This document shows positions 53,897 through 63,856 of a DNA stretch of 64,000 bases, one piece after another (position 1 is the first letter of the stretch; the number at the start of each line of letters is the position of its first letter). Location: assembly GCA_037176705.1 (NCBI GenBank), contig CM073887.1, positions 62,395,001-62,459,000 on the forward strand. The letters run 5' to 3'. A model generated the notes under the pieces. It did not search any database, was not told where the DNA came from, and was given only the letters and a program-made list of their open reading frames with translations. A program made the position numbers and the translations under genes. Source of the stretch: Molossus alvarezi (taxonomy: Eukaryota; Chordata; Mammalia; Chiroptera; Molossidae).

Positions 53897-54011
53897 ATGG
53901 CCGGGTTTAGGGAGCTAGGTCTGTCCTCGTGGCTCGTAGAACAATGTCGGCAGCTGGGTTTGAAACAGCCCACACCCGTGCAGCTCGGCTGCATCCCCGC
54001 CATCCTGGAAG
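53897..54011 (+). CDS. DDX49: DDX49 exon 1
   Basis: It encodes residues 1-38 plus one base of Gly39, with the Q motif (GLKQPTPVQ). The donor is GTGAGT. Confidence 0.97.
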
Positions 54012-57000
54012 GTGAGTGTGGCGTCTTCCCCAGGAGGCATCTCCGCTCCTGTCACCGCCTCCTTTCTCTTTACCCTTGTTGGTTCTGAGAGGCGAAGGGC
54101 AGCCTCCGGCGATTTGGGGAACATGGGTTCCGGAGGCCTACCAGGCAATGTTGTTAGCGTTTAGGCTACGTGATTGACTCACTGTGTGTTCGCGAACAAG
54201 TGATGTAATCTCCGAAACTTCCATAGTCTCAGAACTCAGGGAGGTTTTGGTGAATGACTAACCAATAGCACTGGGAAAACTGAGAAAAATTTACACTTAC
54301 TGTCTTCACTTTACAAATGGAAACTGAGGCGCCCGGCCAGTGTGGCTCAGTGGTTGAGCGTCGACCCATGCACCAACAGGTCCCGGGTTGGATTCCCAGT
54401 CAGGGCACATGCCCAGGTTGTGGGCCCAATTTCCAGTAAGGGCCATGAGGGAGGCGGCCAGTTGTTCTCGCTCATGGATGTTTCTATCTTTCTCTCCATT
54501 TCCCTTCCTCTCGCTCTAAAATCAATAAAGAAAAAAAATTTTAAACGTAAGAAAAAACCCAAAACAAATGGAAACTGAGACTGTCAAGAGTATTGGTAGA
54601 TCCAGGACTCTGATTCGTGACTGTTCTCCCCATTCTTCTGGCCCAGCCTAGTCTTGTCATTGCAGAGATGCCCTTAGGAAGCCTAGGACGTGACAACTTG
54701 ATGAGTTAAATAAACAAAGTTAAAAGAATCAATAGGGAGTGTAAGGTGTGGATTGGCGGAGGGCATTCCAGGTTCCCCAAGCTTAGATGACAGTGGTAGT
54801 GGGAAAGATGGTCAAAATGAGGTAGTGGTTAGTAGCATCTTGAGTCATGGATGTGGGTTCCAGTCCAGCCTGCTACTCACTGGGTGAGTTCCTGGGCAAA
54901 TCTCTGAGTCTCAATTTCCCCCTCTGTTAAGTGAGAATAATGATTTCTCCTTCCTAGAATTTGTCAGTTGCCCACAATGAGAAATTGTCAGTATGCCCGG
55001 AATGGAAAGGGCATGGGCTAGTCCCAGGCACACAGTAACTGCTCAGTGGAACACCCATCTATACTTAAACTGCTGATGTTGCTTTGCCCTCTTTCCAGGT
55101 CGGGACTGCTTAGGCTGTGCCAAGACGGGCAGTGGCAAGACAGCAGCGTTTGTCCTGCCCATCTTGCAGAAGCTCTCTGAGGATCCCTATGGCATCTTCT
55201 GCCTCGTCCTGACACCCACCAGGTGAGCCCCACACAGGCCTCCTGGGTGAGTTGACCAGCTGCATTCTCTTGGGCAAGCAACTTTACCTCTCTTTGCCAC
55301 ACTTTCCCTGTGTGCAAAATGAGGACATTAATCATGCCTCCTTTTAGAGGTGCTGTAGAATTAAACAAGATAGTATGTGAACAATTCTAAGCACAGAGCT
55401 TGACTTAGGGCAAATACTGGCCAGACAGGTGCTGTCAATAGTCTAATAGCTTAAGAATAGGCACATCTCTTGTTCTTGGTCAGAAAGATGTGGTAGTTGA
55501 CATCATAAGTTTTATAATGGCAGGAGAGGTAGGCACTGCATGCTATGAGAGCATGACCTGGGGAGGGGTGGTGTCAAGGAAGGCTTCAGTCAGGGGTGCC
55601 TTAAAAGATGAGAAGGGTCTCTCCAAGGAACAAGTTTGGGGAGAGGTAATCTAGACAGAGGGAACTACTAGTGCATTCATGCAGAGGTGTGAGAGGCAGG
55701 GAACAGAAGGGGGCTGGGCATATTAGAGCCAGCTTGAGAAGGGCCTTGAGTGCCAGATTCTGAGGGAATGTAAACGGGAGGGCAAGACAAGAGGCCAGTT
55801 AGTGGGTACATGGGCTGAGGAGAGGCCTGGTTGGAGCAGGGGCCAAGGGGTAGAGAGGAGGGCACTTGGATACTGACTGACTTCAGAGGAAGAGGGACTG
55901 ATGCTTGGATTTCAGGCTTTGGTGACTGGTGTGAAGGCTGTTGCTGAGAACACAGGAGGAAGAGAGGCTAGTTTGAGTGAGACTGGAAGGGAGGGGCCAT
56001 GGGTTGTTCCGGGGCCTAGTCTGGTGAGGGGGAAGGGTCCACACAGGCCTCCAAAGCTAATTGGCAGAGCTTTTGTTCAAAAGAGACTGGGAGCTATGGA
56101 GGGTGTGTGAATAGAAGAGAGCAAGTCAGGAAGCTCTAGGGGTAGAGATGGGAATGGAAGACAGGTATAGAATCTCTGTGTGACACAATCTGGCTCCTTC
56201 ACACCCACAGGGAGCTGGCCTACCAGATTGCAGAGCAGTTCCGGGTCTTGGGGAAGCCTCTGGGCCTAAAAGACTGCATCATCGTTGGCGGCATGGGTAC
56301 AGGGGCCCCAGGGAGGCTCTGGGTATGGGACCTCTGCAACCTTGGACTATATTTCAAGCCCCACTTCTTGCCCTCCACCCGCAGACATGGTGGCCCAGGC
56401 CCTGGAGCTCTCCCGGAAACCACATGTGGTCATTGCCACGCCAGGGCGCCTGGCTGACCATCTTCGTAGTTCCAACACCTTCAGCATCAAGAAGATTCGC
56501 TTTCTGGTGAGTTGACCTGGGCATTAATTTGTCCATTTGAAAAACATATCCCACAGGCCATCCAGTAGAATGTTAGGAACATGACAAGGACATCTCAGAG
56601 ACCGACAAGAGGTGGTCTGTACCAGTGAGGGTGGTTGAGAGCAGGGCCTGTCTGAAGAAGTGACATTATAGCTGAGACAGGTGAGGGAACAGGATCTCCA
56701 AGACCTTGAGAGGGAGTGCTCCCAGGCTCATGGACAAAGTTGGGAAGGAGGAATATGGGAGAGATAGGCCAGACTTGGACAGTGTACTCATTCCAAACCC
56801 CTTACCACTACTCCCTGTTGCTGGCATTGCAGGTGATGGATGAGGCAGACCGACTGTTGGAGCAGGGCTGCACTGATTTCACTGTAGACCTAGAGGCCAT
56901 CCTGGCAGCTGTGCCGGCCCGCAGGCAGACACTGCTCTTCAGTGCCACCCTCACTGACACACTCAAGGAGCTGCAGGGCCTGGCCACCAACCAGCCCTTC

Positions 57001-60000
57001 TTCTGGGAGGCTCAGGCCCCGTGAGTCCACAACCACATTCCAGGGATGGTGGAGGGCAGGCAGGAGGTGGTGGTGGAGGTTATACCCAATGGAAGTTATT
57101 GCCCATAGACAGGGCAGGGCATTGACTGAATTCAACAGAAGGGGAAATTGAGGCCCTTTCCAGGGTGTGCACCGTAGAACAGCTAGACCAGCGCTACCTG
57201 CTGGTGCCTGAGAAGGTCAAGGACGCCTACTTGGTCCATCTGATCCAGAACTTCCATGATGAGCATGAGGACTGGTCCATCATCATCTTCACCAACACGT
57301 GCAAGTAAGCTCTGTGGGCCCACACACACCTTCATAGATGCCCCAGAGGTGGCCCGTGGTCACAGGTGGGAGGCACACAGCCAGTCTCGACACTCTAGAG
57401 TCTCTGCTCAGACCAGAGGTTTTGAAAGATTTGCTCAAGGAGACTCAGAGAGATCAAGCCACTCACCAAGATCACTTCTTCTGAAGGTGGATCCAGGATT
57501 TGGGGTTCCTCAGATCTACCCTTAACCTGAAGGGCCAGGGGTCCCTGGCTGTCCCCAGCCTTGGAGCAGCCTATTCGCTGTGGTCTAAGGGTGTTACTGA
57601 GGCCCAGTGCAGCAGCACCCATACCCGGGGCTGTTCTCACCATAGTCCCAGGGACTTTAGAATCTTCCGAGCATATAAGGGGATTATCAAAAAGCTGTAG
57701 ACTGTTTTAACATGAGCTAGAAGACGGGCAGTCAATACCATGTTGACAGGACCTCCTAACTGTTGCTGCTCCTCAAGAATTTATTGGCTACCTGAAGAGA
57801 AAAGTCTGGATGTGGGGCTGACTCTTGTTGGCTTAGGCTAGGAGAGGAGGCAGCAGAGAGGATGTGAATGGGCAAGATACCCTGCACCTTTGTTTGTCCT
57901 TTCCTGTCTGTGCAGGGCCACCTGCTTGGGGTCCTCGACAGGGGCAGGGGCAAGAGTATTTTCCCAAGACCCCAGCTTTAGAGGTGCTGACAGTGCATCC
58001 TTCCCACCAGGACTTGCCAGGTCCTGTGCATGATGCTACGCAAGTTCAACTTCCCCACTGTGGCTCTACATTCTATGATGAAACAGGTGAGGAAGCCCTA
58101 CCTGCCAGCCTTGTCTGAGACTCCTCCCAGCCTCAGGGCCTTTGCCTAGGCTCTTCCCTCTGCCTGGAACACTTCCCTGCCACTCCTGCCTGCCCCAGTC
58201 TGTTTTTTTTCTCAGTTATCTCCCTCACTGAATTGTGAGCCCTGTGAAGGCAGGACCATCCTGGCCTCTACCCTGTCCCCAGACCTCATACAGTAAGCAC
58301 TCAAACATATACCAAGATTGTACCTGACCCCCAGCCCTGTCCCCCAATTCTCCCCCTGATCTGGCACAGAAAGAACGCTTTGCTGCCTTGGCCAAGTTTA
58401 AGTCCAGCATCTATCGGATCCTGATCGCAACAGACGTGGCTTCCCGGTGAGCAGCCCAGGGTACTCTCTCCCATGTGCCGACCCAGTGACACCCCCACTG
58501 AGGGGCCAGAGCAGGAGGCTGGCCTTGGGCAAGGGTTGGGCAGCCTCAGTTTCACCATGTGGACAGTGGTGCTGACTGACCTCTGTCCCTAGGGGCCTGG
58601 ACATTCCCACAGTGCAGGTGGTCATCAACCACAACACCCCAGGGCTCCCAAAGATCTACATCCACCGAGTTGGCCGGACAGCCCGTGCAGGTAAGCAAAC
58701 AAGGTGGGGTAGCCTTTAGGGAACCATCGCTCGAGCTTGCCCACACCATAAAGTGCCAAAGTCATCAGTTGGTGGGACATGGGGCAGAGGGATATAGCCA
58801 GCAGGTGAGAGATGTTAGGGGCAGCATTTGCAAGCTGGGGAATTGTCCATTTAAAAGCAAAGGTGGAGGCATTTTGGCTTTTCCATGTGACCTACACACT
58901 GTCTCTTGGGGACATAGTGCACACTACCCCAGTCGTGATCACTCCCTTTTGCCTCACTCCAGTCCCCTTCATCTGTCAGGGCTGCCAGTTAGGACCTTGC
59001 AGTGAGTGGGTGCCTGAGTTCTGATATATGTGGTGTTGCCCTGTGGGATTTGGTGCCAAGTTTAGGCTCTTACTCTGACCCTAGCCAGGAACCAAGGAGA
59101 TGTTCATCTCTCTGCTCCCCAGCCCTGCCAGGCAGGGGCACTGCATTCGTGAGATTTTCTCATGCCTGGAGTGGAGAGAGACATGGTTTCTGGGGCTACG
59201 TTGGTCCTGTCTCTTTCCTGCCCTGTGGCCGCAGGCAGGTCACATGAGCTTTCTGGGCCTTACTGCTTTGTCAAATGATGGGTAATGAGAACGTGATGCT
59301 TATTTGGGGCTGCTCCAAGGATCATGGACCTTATCAGCTGTCAGTACTGGTCCAGCACTAGTCATTATCACAGAAACAGGAAATGGAGAAACTGGCATGC
59401 AGAAATCTGGGCCAAGGCCTGTCATGGCTTATTGGTGACATAAGTCAGCCTGGGCTCCCTAGCAGCCATGCCAAAAAGGGAAATCAGCCCTGGCCGGTTT
59501 GGCTCAGCGGTTAGAGCGTCGGCCTGCGGTCCAGAGAGACCCGGGTTCGGTTTCCGCTAAGGGCATGTACCTCGGTTGCAGTTTGTCACCGGCCCTGGTT
59601 GGGTCATGCAGGTGGCAACCACTCGATGTGTCCTTTTCACATCGATGTTTCTTTCTCTCTCTCCCTCCCACTCAATCAGAACAAAAAAAAAAAAAAGGAA
59701 AAAAGTCCTTGGGTGAGGATAAAAAAACAAAAAGGGAAATCAGCCATGTCTCCTACCTCTCTGTAGGGCCAAGCTAGCAGGAGAGCTGCCTCTCCCTGGT
59801 GTCCTGCAGCTCCCCTGGGACAGATCACCCACTACACAGGTTTGGCTAGAGGTCAAGCCCTGATACCCTGGGCTTTCTTCGCCTGCCCGCACCTATGCAC
59901 CAAGTTATGCTTCCCTTGATTAAGAGGAGTCCTGACCTGTCTCTGTTGATCCCTCATAGGGCGACAAGGACAGGCTATTACACTGGTGACACAGTATGAC

Positions 60001-61155
60001 ATCCACCTGGTACATGCCATCGAAGATCAGATCAGTGAGTAAAGGGGCAAGGGTGGGGTACTCACCTGCCTTCTCATCTTAAACTGTACTTTCCTTCCTA
60101 TACAACCCCCAGAGAAGTTTCTTTTGCCTAGTTATTGAAACAGTTCCCCATAATGGCTGAAAGTCATGTCCAATGGGCAGGAACTTTGGTTTCTGAGACC
60201 ATGTTGTGTGGGTGGTCCCTGTGGATGGGTCAGAGGCCCCAGGGATAGGGCCTGAGTCTGTTTAAAACCCCTCTCAGGTGGTTTAATGTGTAGCCAAGAC
60301 CAAAAACTTCTAGGCATGTCCAATCACCACAGTGACTCCTAAAATTTAAAAACACATTGCCTTTTTGGACAGTGTCCAAAAATATATATATGTATTTCCA
60401 GTCCAATTCATAGTGTTGGCAACCATACAAAAAAGAGCAGTCTGTACTTTACTTAGGTCTGAAATCCCAGAACTTGCCCACCTGACTTATCTGATATGAC
60501 CCTCAGACGTCTTACATGCCCCCACCACATTGGGAACTCACTATGTACCTGCAATTCCTCTCCCTGTCATGTCCACCCTCCCCTGCCCCTGCTCCTGGGT
60601 CCCCACTATCCCCATAGAGAAGAAGCTGGAGGAATTCTTGGTGGAGGAGGCTGAGGTGCTGCAGATTCTCACGCAGGTCAACGTGGTGCGGAGGAAATGC
60701 GAGATTGTGAGTGCCAGGGAGATAATCCTTGGGACCTGGGATGCTCCCTTCAAGATGGGGATCTTCCACCTCATGACAGCTTCTCCCTCTCCCCCTTTAC
60801 CCCAGAAACTTGAGGCAGCCAACTTTGACGAAAAGAAGGAAATTAATAAGCGGAAGCAGCTGATCCTGGAAGGGAAGGTGAGGGCTGAGCCAGCTGGTGG
60901 GGGCGGGCAGGGTTCCTCATGTAGGAAATATCCGGTTCAGCCACCTCCCTATTCTCCCCGAACCAGGACCCTGACCTGGAGGCCAAGCGAAAGGCTGAGC
61001 TGGCCAAGATCAAGCAGAAGAACAGGCGCTTCAAGGAGCAGGTGAAGCACACATTGCAGCAGCAGAAGGCTGGTGGGGCTGGCCGCAGGGGCCATCTACC
61101 CAGGGCCCGGCCTGAGGCCCATTCAGCCCCAGCATCCACCCAGGGCCCAGCCTGA
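53897..61155 (+). CDS. DDX49: DDX49, DEAD-box RNA helicase (13 exons, 483 aa)
   Basis: DDX49 is a nucleolar ATP-dependent RNA helicase (yeast Dbp8 relative) linked to pre-rRNA processing. Thirteen exons join to 1452 nt, 483 residues, the human length. In order: Q-motif region (KQPTPVQ), motif I AKTGSGKT (46-53), Ia PTRELA (78-83), Ib TPGR (127-130), II DEAD (152-155), III SAT (186-188), V ATDVASRGLD (304-313), [10 protein letters not shown] (334-341), then a Lys-rich coiled tail. The ATG at 53897 gives [16 protein letters not shown], as in human except for FRE. The last 20 or so residues differ from human and lie on a 40-bp duplication. It is convergent with HOMER3. Confidence 0.97.
54329..54563 (+). 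mobile_element. Ves-type SINE, type B, 16-bp target duplication
   Basis: ACAAATGGAAACTGAG is repeated at 54313-54328 and 54564-54579. It is sense to DDX49 and includes an AATAAAG hexamer. Confidence 0.96.
54810..54960 (+). repeat. MIR-like remnant
   Basis: GTCTCAATTTCCCCCTCTGT followed by GAGAATAATG is MIR core-like. Confidence 0.6.
55099..55222 (+). CDS. DDX49: DDX49 exon 2 (Walker A)
   Basis: It encodes residues 40-79 with [19 protein letters not shown]. It ends in AG, completed to Arg80 of PTRELA. Confidence 0.97.
55223..56210 (+). other. DDX49: DDX49 intron 2
   Basis: MIR-like sequence lies at about 55255-55420. The rest is not recognised. Confidence 0.7.
56211..56296 (+). CDS. DDX49: DDX49 exon 3
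   Basis: It encodes residues 81-108 ([28 protein letters not shown]) plus one base of Asp109. The following intron is only 88 nt. Confidence 0.96.
56385..56506 (+). CDS. DDX49: DDX49 exon 4
   Basis: It encodes residues 110-149 ([40 protein letters not shown]), including motif Ib. Confidence 0.97.
56507..56832 (+). other. DDX49: DDX49 intron 4
   Basis: 326 nt; nothing recognised. Confidence 0.8.
56833..57020 (+). CDS. DDX49: DDX49 exon 5 (DEAD and SAT)
   Basis: It encodes residues 150-211: [11 protein letters not shown] (motif II) and TLLFSATLT (motif III). It ends with CC of Pro212. Confidence 0.97.
57164..57304 (+). CDS. DDX49: DDX49 exon 6
   Basis: It encodes residues 213-258 ([20 protein letters not shown] ... 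[11 protein letters not shown]), the start of RecA domain 2. The donor is GTAAGC. Confidence 0.96.
57305..58010 (+). other. DDX49: DDX49 intron 6
   Basis: It has no SINE and no confident repeat. Confidence 0.75.
58011..58086 (+). CDS. DDX49: DDX49 exon 7
   Basis: It encodes residues 260-284 ([25 protein letters not shown]). Confidence 0.97.
58110..58320 (-). repeat. L2-like remnant in DDX49 intron 7
   Basis: CAGGGCCTTTGCCTAGGCTC and CCTCTGCCTGGAACAC match the L2 3' pattern in reverse. Confidence 0.6.
58370..58446 (+). CDS. DDX49: DDX49 exon 8 (motif V)
   Basis: It encodes residues 285-309 ([25 protein letters not shown]) plus CG of Arg310. Confidence 0.97.
58593..58690 (+). CDS. DDX49: DDX49 exon 9 (motif VI)
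   Basis: It encodes residues 311-342 ([32 protein letters not shown]), with the arginine finger region. Confidence 0.97.
58691..59959 (+). other. DDX49: DDX49 intron 9 with one young SINE
   Basis: Apart from the SINE at 59488-59728 nothing is recognised. Confidence 0.8.
59488..59728 (+). mobile_element. Young type A SINE, 15-bp target duplication
   Basis: AAAAAGGGAAATCAG is repeated at 59473-59487 and 59729-59743. The head is consensus-like (GGTTTGGCTCAGCGGTTAGA). Confidence 0.96.
59960..60034 (+). CDS. DDX49: DDX49 exon 10
   Basis: It encodes residues 344-367 ([24 protein letters not shown]). Confidence 0.96.
60035..60617 (+). other. DDX49: DDX49 intron 10
   Basis: No SINE; a short ATATAT tract near 60380. 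Otherwise unassigned. Confidence 0.75.
60618..60706 (+). CDS. DDX49: DDX49 exon 11
   Basis: After the junction Lys368 it encodes residues 369-397 ([29 protein letters not shown]). The donor is GTGAGT. Confidence 0.96.
60806..60877 (+). CDS. DDX49: DDX49 exon 12
   Basis: It encodes residues 398-421 ([24 protein letters not shown]). Confidence 0.97.
60967..61155 (+). CDS. DDX49: DDX49 exon 13 with stop
   Basis: It encodes residues 422-483: [20 protein letters not shown], a Lys/Gln-rich helix, then a Pro/Ala-rich tail ending STQGPA and TGA (61153-61155). The tail overlaps a 28-bp direct repeat of 40-bp period. Confidence 0.95.
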   Translation, partial: DPDLEAKRKAELAKIKQKNRRFKEQVKHTLQQQKAGGAGRRGHLPRARPEAHSAPASTQGPA

Positions 61156-61168
61156 GGCCCACTCAGCC
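61101..61168 (+). repeat. Imperfect direct duplication, 40-bp period
   Basis: A 28-bp unit starting CAGGGCCCRGCCTGAGG recurs at 61101-61128 and 61141-61168 with two mismatches. The stop codon lies in the second copy. Confidence 0.95.
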
Positions 61169-61230
61169 TCTGCTTGCCCAGCCTGAGACTCCTTCATCAA
61201 ACTGAGGATTTGAGAGTCGAAGGGTCTTCC

Positions 61231-61236
61231 TTTATT
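61231..61236 (-). terminator. HOMER3: Candidate HOMER3 poly(A) signal
   Basis: AATAAA on the minus strand, 1.1 kb after the HOMER3 stop and inside the DDX49 3'UTR. It is the only canonical hexamer I find in 61200-62331 on that strand. If used, the two transcripts overlap. Confidence 0.5.
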
Positions 61237-61489
61237 GACAGTTTCCCCCTCCCAACCTGCCCAGCCCCTCTCAGTGGAGCCCACGGACACCCATGTTGTA
61301 CAGTATATGGTTCTCTACCCTGTGGTCCCAGCTGGCCCTTTCTTAGAGCCTTAGTGAAAAGTCAGGCTGTAAAGGAAGGAACACTGGCCATGTGGTTGGG
61401 CCCATCTCCATAAACAATAACTCCAGCCCGGGGTCACTGCAGGGGGCTGCCATGGGACCCAAAAGTGAAGGTTTTTGCAGGAGATACTC

Positions 61490-61495
61490 AATAAA
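61490..61495 (+). terminator. DDX49: DDX49 poly(A) signal
   Basis: AATAAA 335 nt after the stop (CTCAATAAATGGATC). Confidence 0.85.
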
Positions 61496-61515
61496 TGGAT
61501 CTTTCAACTTACTGA

Positions 61516-62331
61516 CTCTCAAGGAAGGGGCAGGAGAGGAGGGTATGGTTTCCTGTGCCTTTTAAGTCCTTTGGAACCTCATGTCACTCCACCCCAACCC
61601 CAGTTCTCCATTCCTACGGGCCAGTCCCAAAACTTTGAACTGCGGTGCTGGTTGTTCCAGCTGGGTGACCTTGGGTTGGTGAAGCCCGTTGGCCTGTTTC
61701 TTCATTTTGAAAATGGACAATGCAAATGCATCTCTCCAAATGGTTGGTGAGATCATCCCCTTCCCTGGTGAACATGACTGTGGTCTAGGAGCTTTTCTTC
61801 CTGCCCACCTCATCAAATCTAGGGGTTGTAACCAGAGTGAATGGAGGCTTGACCAGGGCCACCTAAGTCCAAACTGGTCTAGGCAACATGGGCTGAGCCC
61901 CAGAGGATAGGCACAGCAGAACCAGGCAGAACTGTGTGGCCTAGGCACCCCGTGGTCTCTGAATCACCCTGCTCACCTGCAAGTGGCTTTCCAGCCCTAC
62001 ACAGACAGGGCAGTTAGGATGTACCCAAGAGGAGAGGACCCAGTGAGGCATTTAGGTGCCCAAACACCACACCCACACACATACACATACAACCATGGTT
62101 AGAAATGTAATCTGGGTACCAGCATGTATCCTGGGGAGTCTAGAAATCCTATACAATGAAAAGCCCCAAACAGCCCCTGACTTGTGAGCGGACAGGTCCT
62201 CCCTGGGCTGAGTTGGCCCTGGTCCCTGCCAGGGCAAACGGCCTGCTGGGCCGCCTGCAGCCAGCCCATGCCTCAAATGGGAAGCATTTGTATAAAACCT
62301 GCTCTCGTAGCTCCTGCTCCCGTAGTTGGGC
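61516..62331 (-). other. HOMER3: HOMER3 3'UTR / gene-end spacer
   Basis: SINE-free sequence between the two convergent genes, read here as HOMER3 3'UTR. A CA-rich stretch lies at 62069-62090. The end is uncertain. Confidence 0.6.
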
Positions 62332-62523
62332 TCAGGGCGCACCCTCAGCCAAGCGGGCCAGACCCTCCCGAAGCTCACTCAGCTCAAACAGTCTGACATC
62401 CAACAGCTGTGCAGCCCGGCCCACTTCAGCCCTTGCCTGCTCCCGCTCAGCCCGAGCCTCTTCCAGGCTGTGCTCTGTCACCCGCAGCTGATGCTCCAAC
62501 TCCACATTGCGGGTTTCCAGGTC
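62332..62523 (-). CDS. HOMER3: HOMER3, last coding exon (C-terminal coiled coil)
   Basis: HOMER3 is a postsynaptic scaffold. Its N-terminal EVH1 domain binds mGluR1/5, IP3R and Shank, and its C-terminal coiled coil tetramerises. This exon encodes the last 63 residues: [40 protein letters not shown] and [20 protein letters not shown], then GAP and TGA at 62334-62332. Heptad-like Leu/Ala spacing supports the coiled coil. The acceptor TGCAG precedes 62523. The human protein ends AAP as I recall. The other exons lie beyond the window. Confidence 0.93.
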   Translation of the reverse strand, partial: DLETRNVELEHQLRVTEHSLEEARAEREQARAEVGRAAQLLDVRLFELSELREGLARLAEGAP

Positions 62524-62648
62524 CTGCAGGGAGAGGGCAGAAAGGGTTGGAGGCCCTCATAAGTGTCCAGGGTTAGAACTGACTGGGGCATCAGTTTCTG
62601 AGTACCATCCCCACACCTCACTGTGAACCAAGCCCCCCTCCATCTCTT

Positions 62649-63098
62649 TTTTTGTTGTTAATCCTCACCAAGGGATATTTTTCTTTTTCTTTTTTTTTAT
62701 TGATTTTTGAGAGAGAGATGGAAACTGATGAGAGAGAACATTGATTGGCCACCTCCTGCATGCCCCCCACTGGGGATTGGGCCCACAACCTGGGCATGTG
62801 CCCTCAATGGGGAATCGAACCGGTGACCTCTTGGTGCATGGGTTGATGCTTAACCACTGAACCTCACTGGCTGGCCCAGAGGATATTTTTCCATTGACTT
62901 TTAGATGGAGTGGGAGGTGGGTGAGAAAGAAAGAGGTCAATGTGAAAGAGACAAATCGATTGGTTGCCTCTTGAACAACCTTGACTGGGGCTAGGGGTCA
63001 AACCTGCAATCCAGGTATGTGCCCTTGACTAGGAATTGAACCCATGGCCCTTGGGTCCATGGACCATCGCTCTAACCACTGAGAAAAACCAGCCAGGG
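62649..63098 (-). mobile_element. Older type A SINE split by another SINE
   Basis: The outer target duplication CCCCCTCCATCTCTT lies at 62634-62648 and 63099-63113. The inner element occupies 62684-62880. Confidence 0.92.
62684..62880 (-). mobile_element. Inner type B SINE of a nested pair
   Basis: GGATATTTTTC at 62673-62683 and 62881-62891 is its target duplication, lying within the tail region of the outer SINE. Confidence 0.92.
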
Positions 63099-63119
63099 CC
63101 CCCTCCATCTCTTGATCTC

Positions 63120-63375
63120 CCTGCCACCTGTACTGAAGACTCTCCCTGGTCCTGCAGCCAATTTGAACATCACAGAAATGATCACATCCCTCTTTTGAAA
63201 GACATATGAGGTCTTTCATCAAGTTGGGGATGAAATTTACACCATCCGCCTCCTCTCCATTCTCATTCCAATTCAGCCTCACAGGTCTAGTGGTTCCTTG
63301 AATACACTAATGTCCCCCTCCATCTCAGGGCCTTTGCACGGGCTGTACACTGCCCAGGAAACAACAAGGACCATT
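63120..63375 (-). repeat. L2-like remnant
   Basis: CAGGGCCTTTGCACGGGCTG, and flanking sequence like that of the other L2 remnants. Confidence 0.5.
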
Positions 63376-63419
63376 TCCCCAATCTCTCCACAGGACACTT
63401 TGGGGGCACCAGATCTTTT

Positions 63420-63653
63420 TGTTTTTTTATCCTCACCCAAGGACATTTTTGCATTTATGTTTAGACAGAGCGGGAGGGAGAGAGAGCGAGAGAAACATTG
63501 TGAGAGAGACACATTGACTGGTTGCCACCCCCACGACCCCAACTGGGGCCGGGGACAAACCACAACCGAGGTACGTGCCCTTAGTGGGAACTGAACCCGG
63601 GACTCTGGTCTGTGGGCTGACGCTCTAACCACTGAGCCAAACTGGCCAGGGCA
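63420..63653 (-). mobile_element. Type A SINE with 18-bp target duplication
   Basis: GGGGGCACCAGATCTTTT is repeated perfectly at 63402-63419 and 63654-63671, the longest duplication in the window. Confidence 0.96.
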
Positions 63654-63856
63654 GGGGGCACCAGATCTTTTAATACCTCCAGCTACAGACTCACAGGACA
63701 TGCCCCATGAATGCTTCTTGAATAAAATTTTTAGCAAAAGCCAGGACGGCTAGACTTGCATTCAAATGCAGGCTCCTGACCTTAGGCTGGGGAGGTGTGA
63801 GGACTCAATAGGGTCAAGAGCATGAGCTCAGCAGGGACTCAAAAATTGCTTGTTGA

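Larger units (their letters stand above)
54012..55098 (+). other. DDX49: DDX49 intron 1
   Basis: A type B SINE at 54329-54563 sits in old MIR-like sequence. A second MIR-like piece lies at 54810-54960. Confidence 0.8.
61156..61515 (+). other. DDX49: DDX49 3'UTR
   Basis: It runs from the TGA to about 20 nt after the AATAAA at 61490-61495. It is free of SINEs. Confidence 0.75.

Noticed and set aside
63099..63420. Additional HOMER3 exon upstream of the last exon
   Set aside because: No coiled-coil-like frame with splice sites; the sequence is L2-like repeat.
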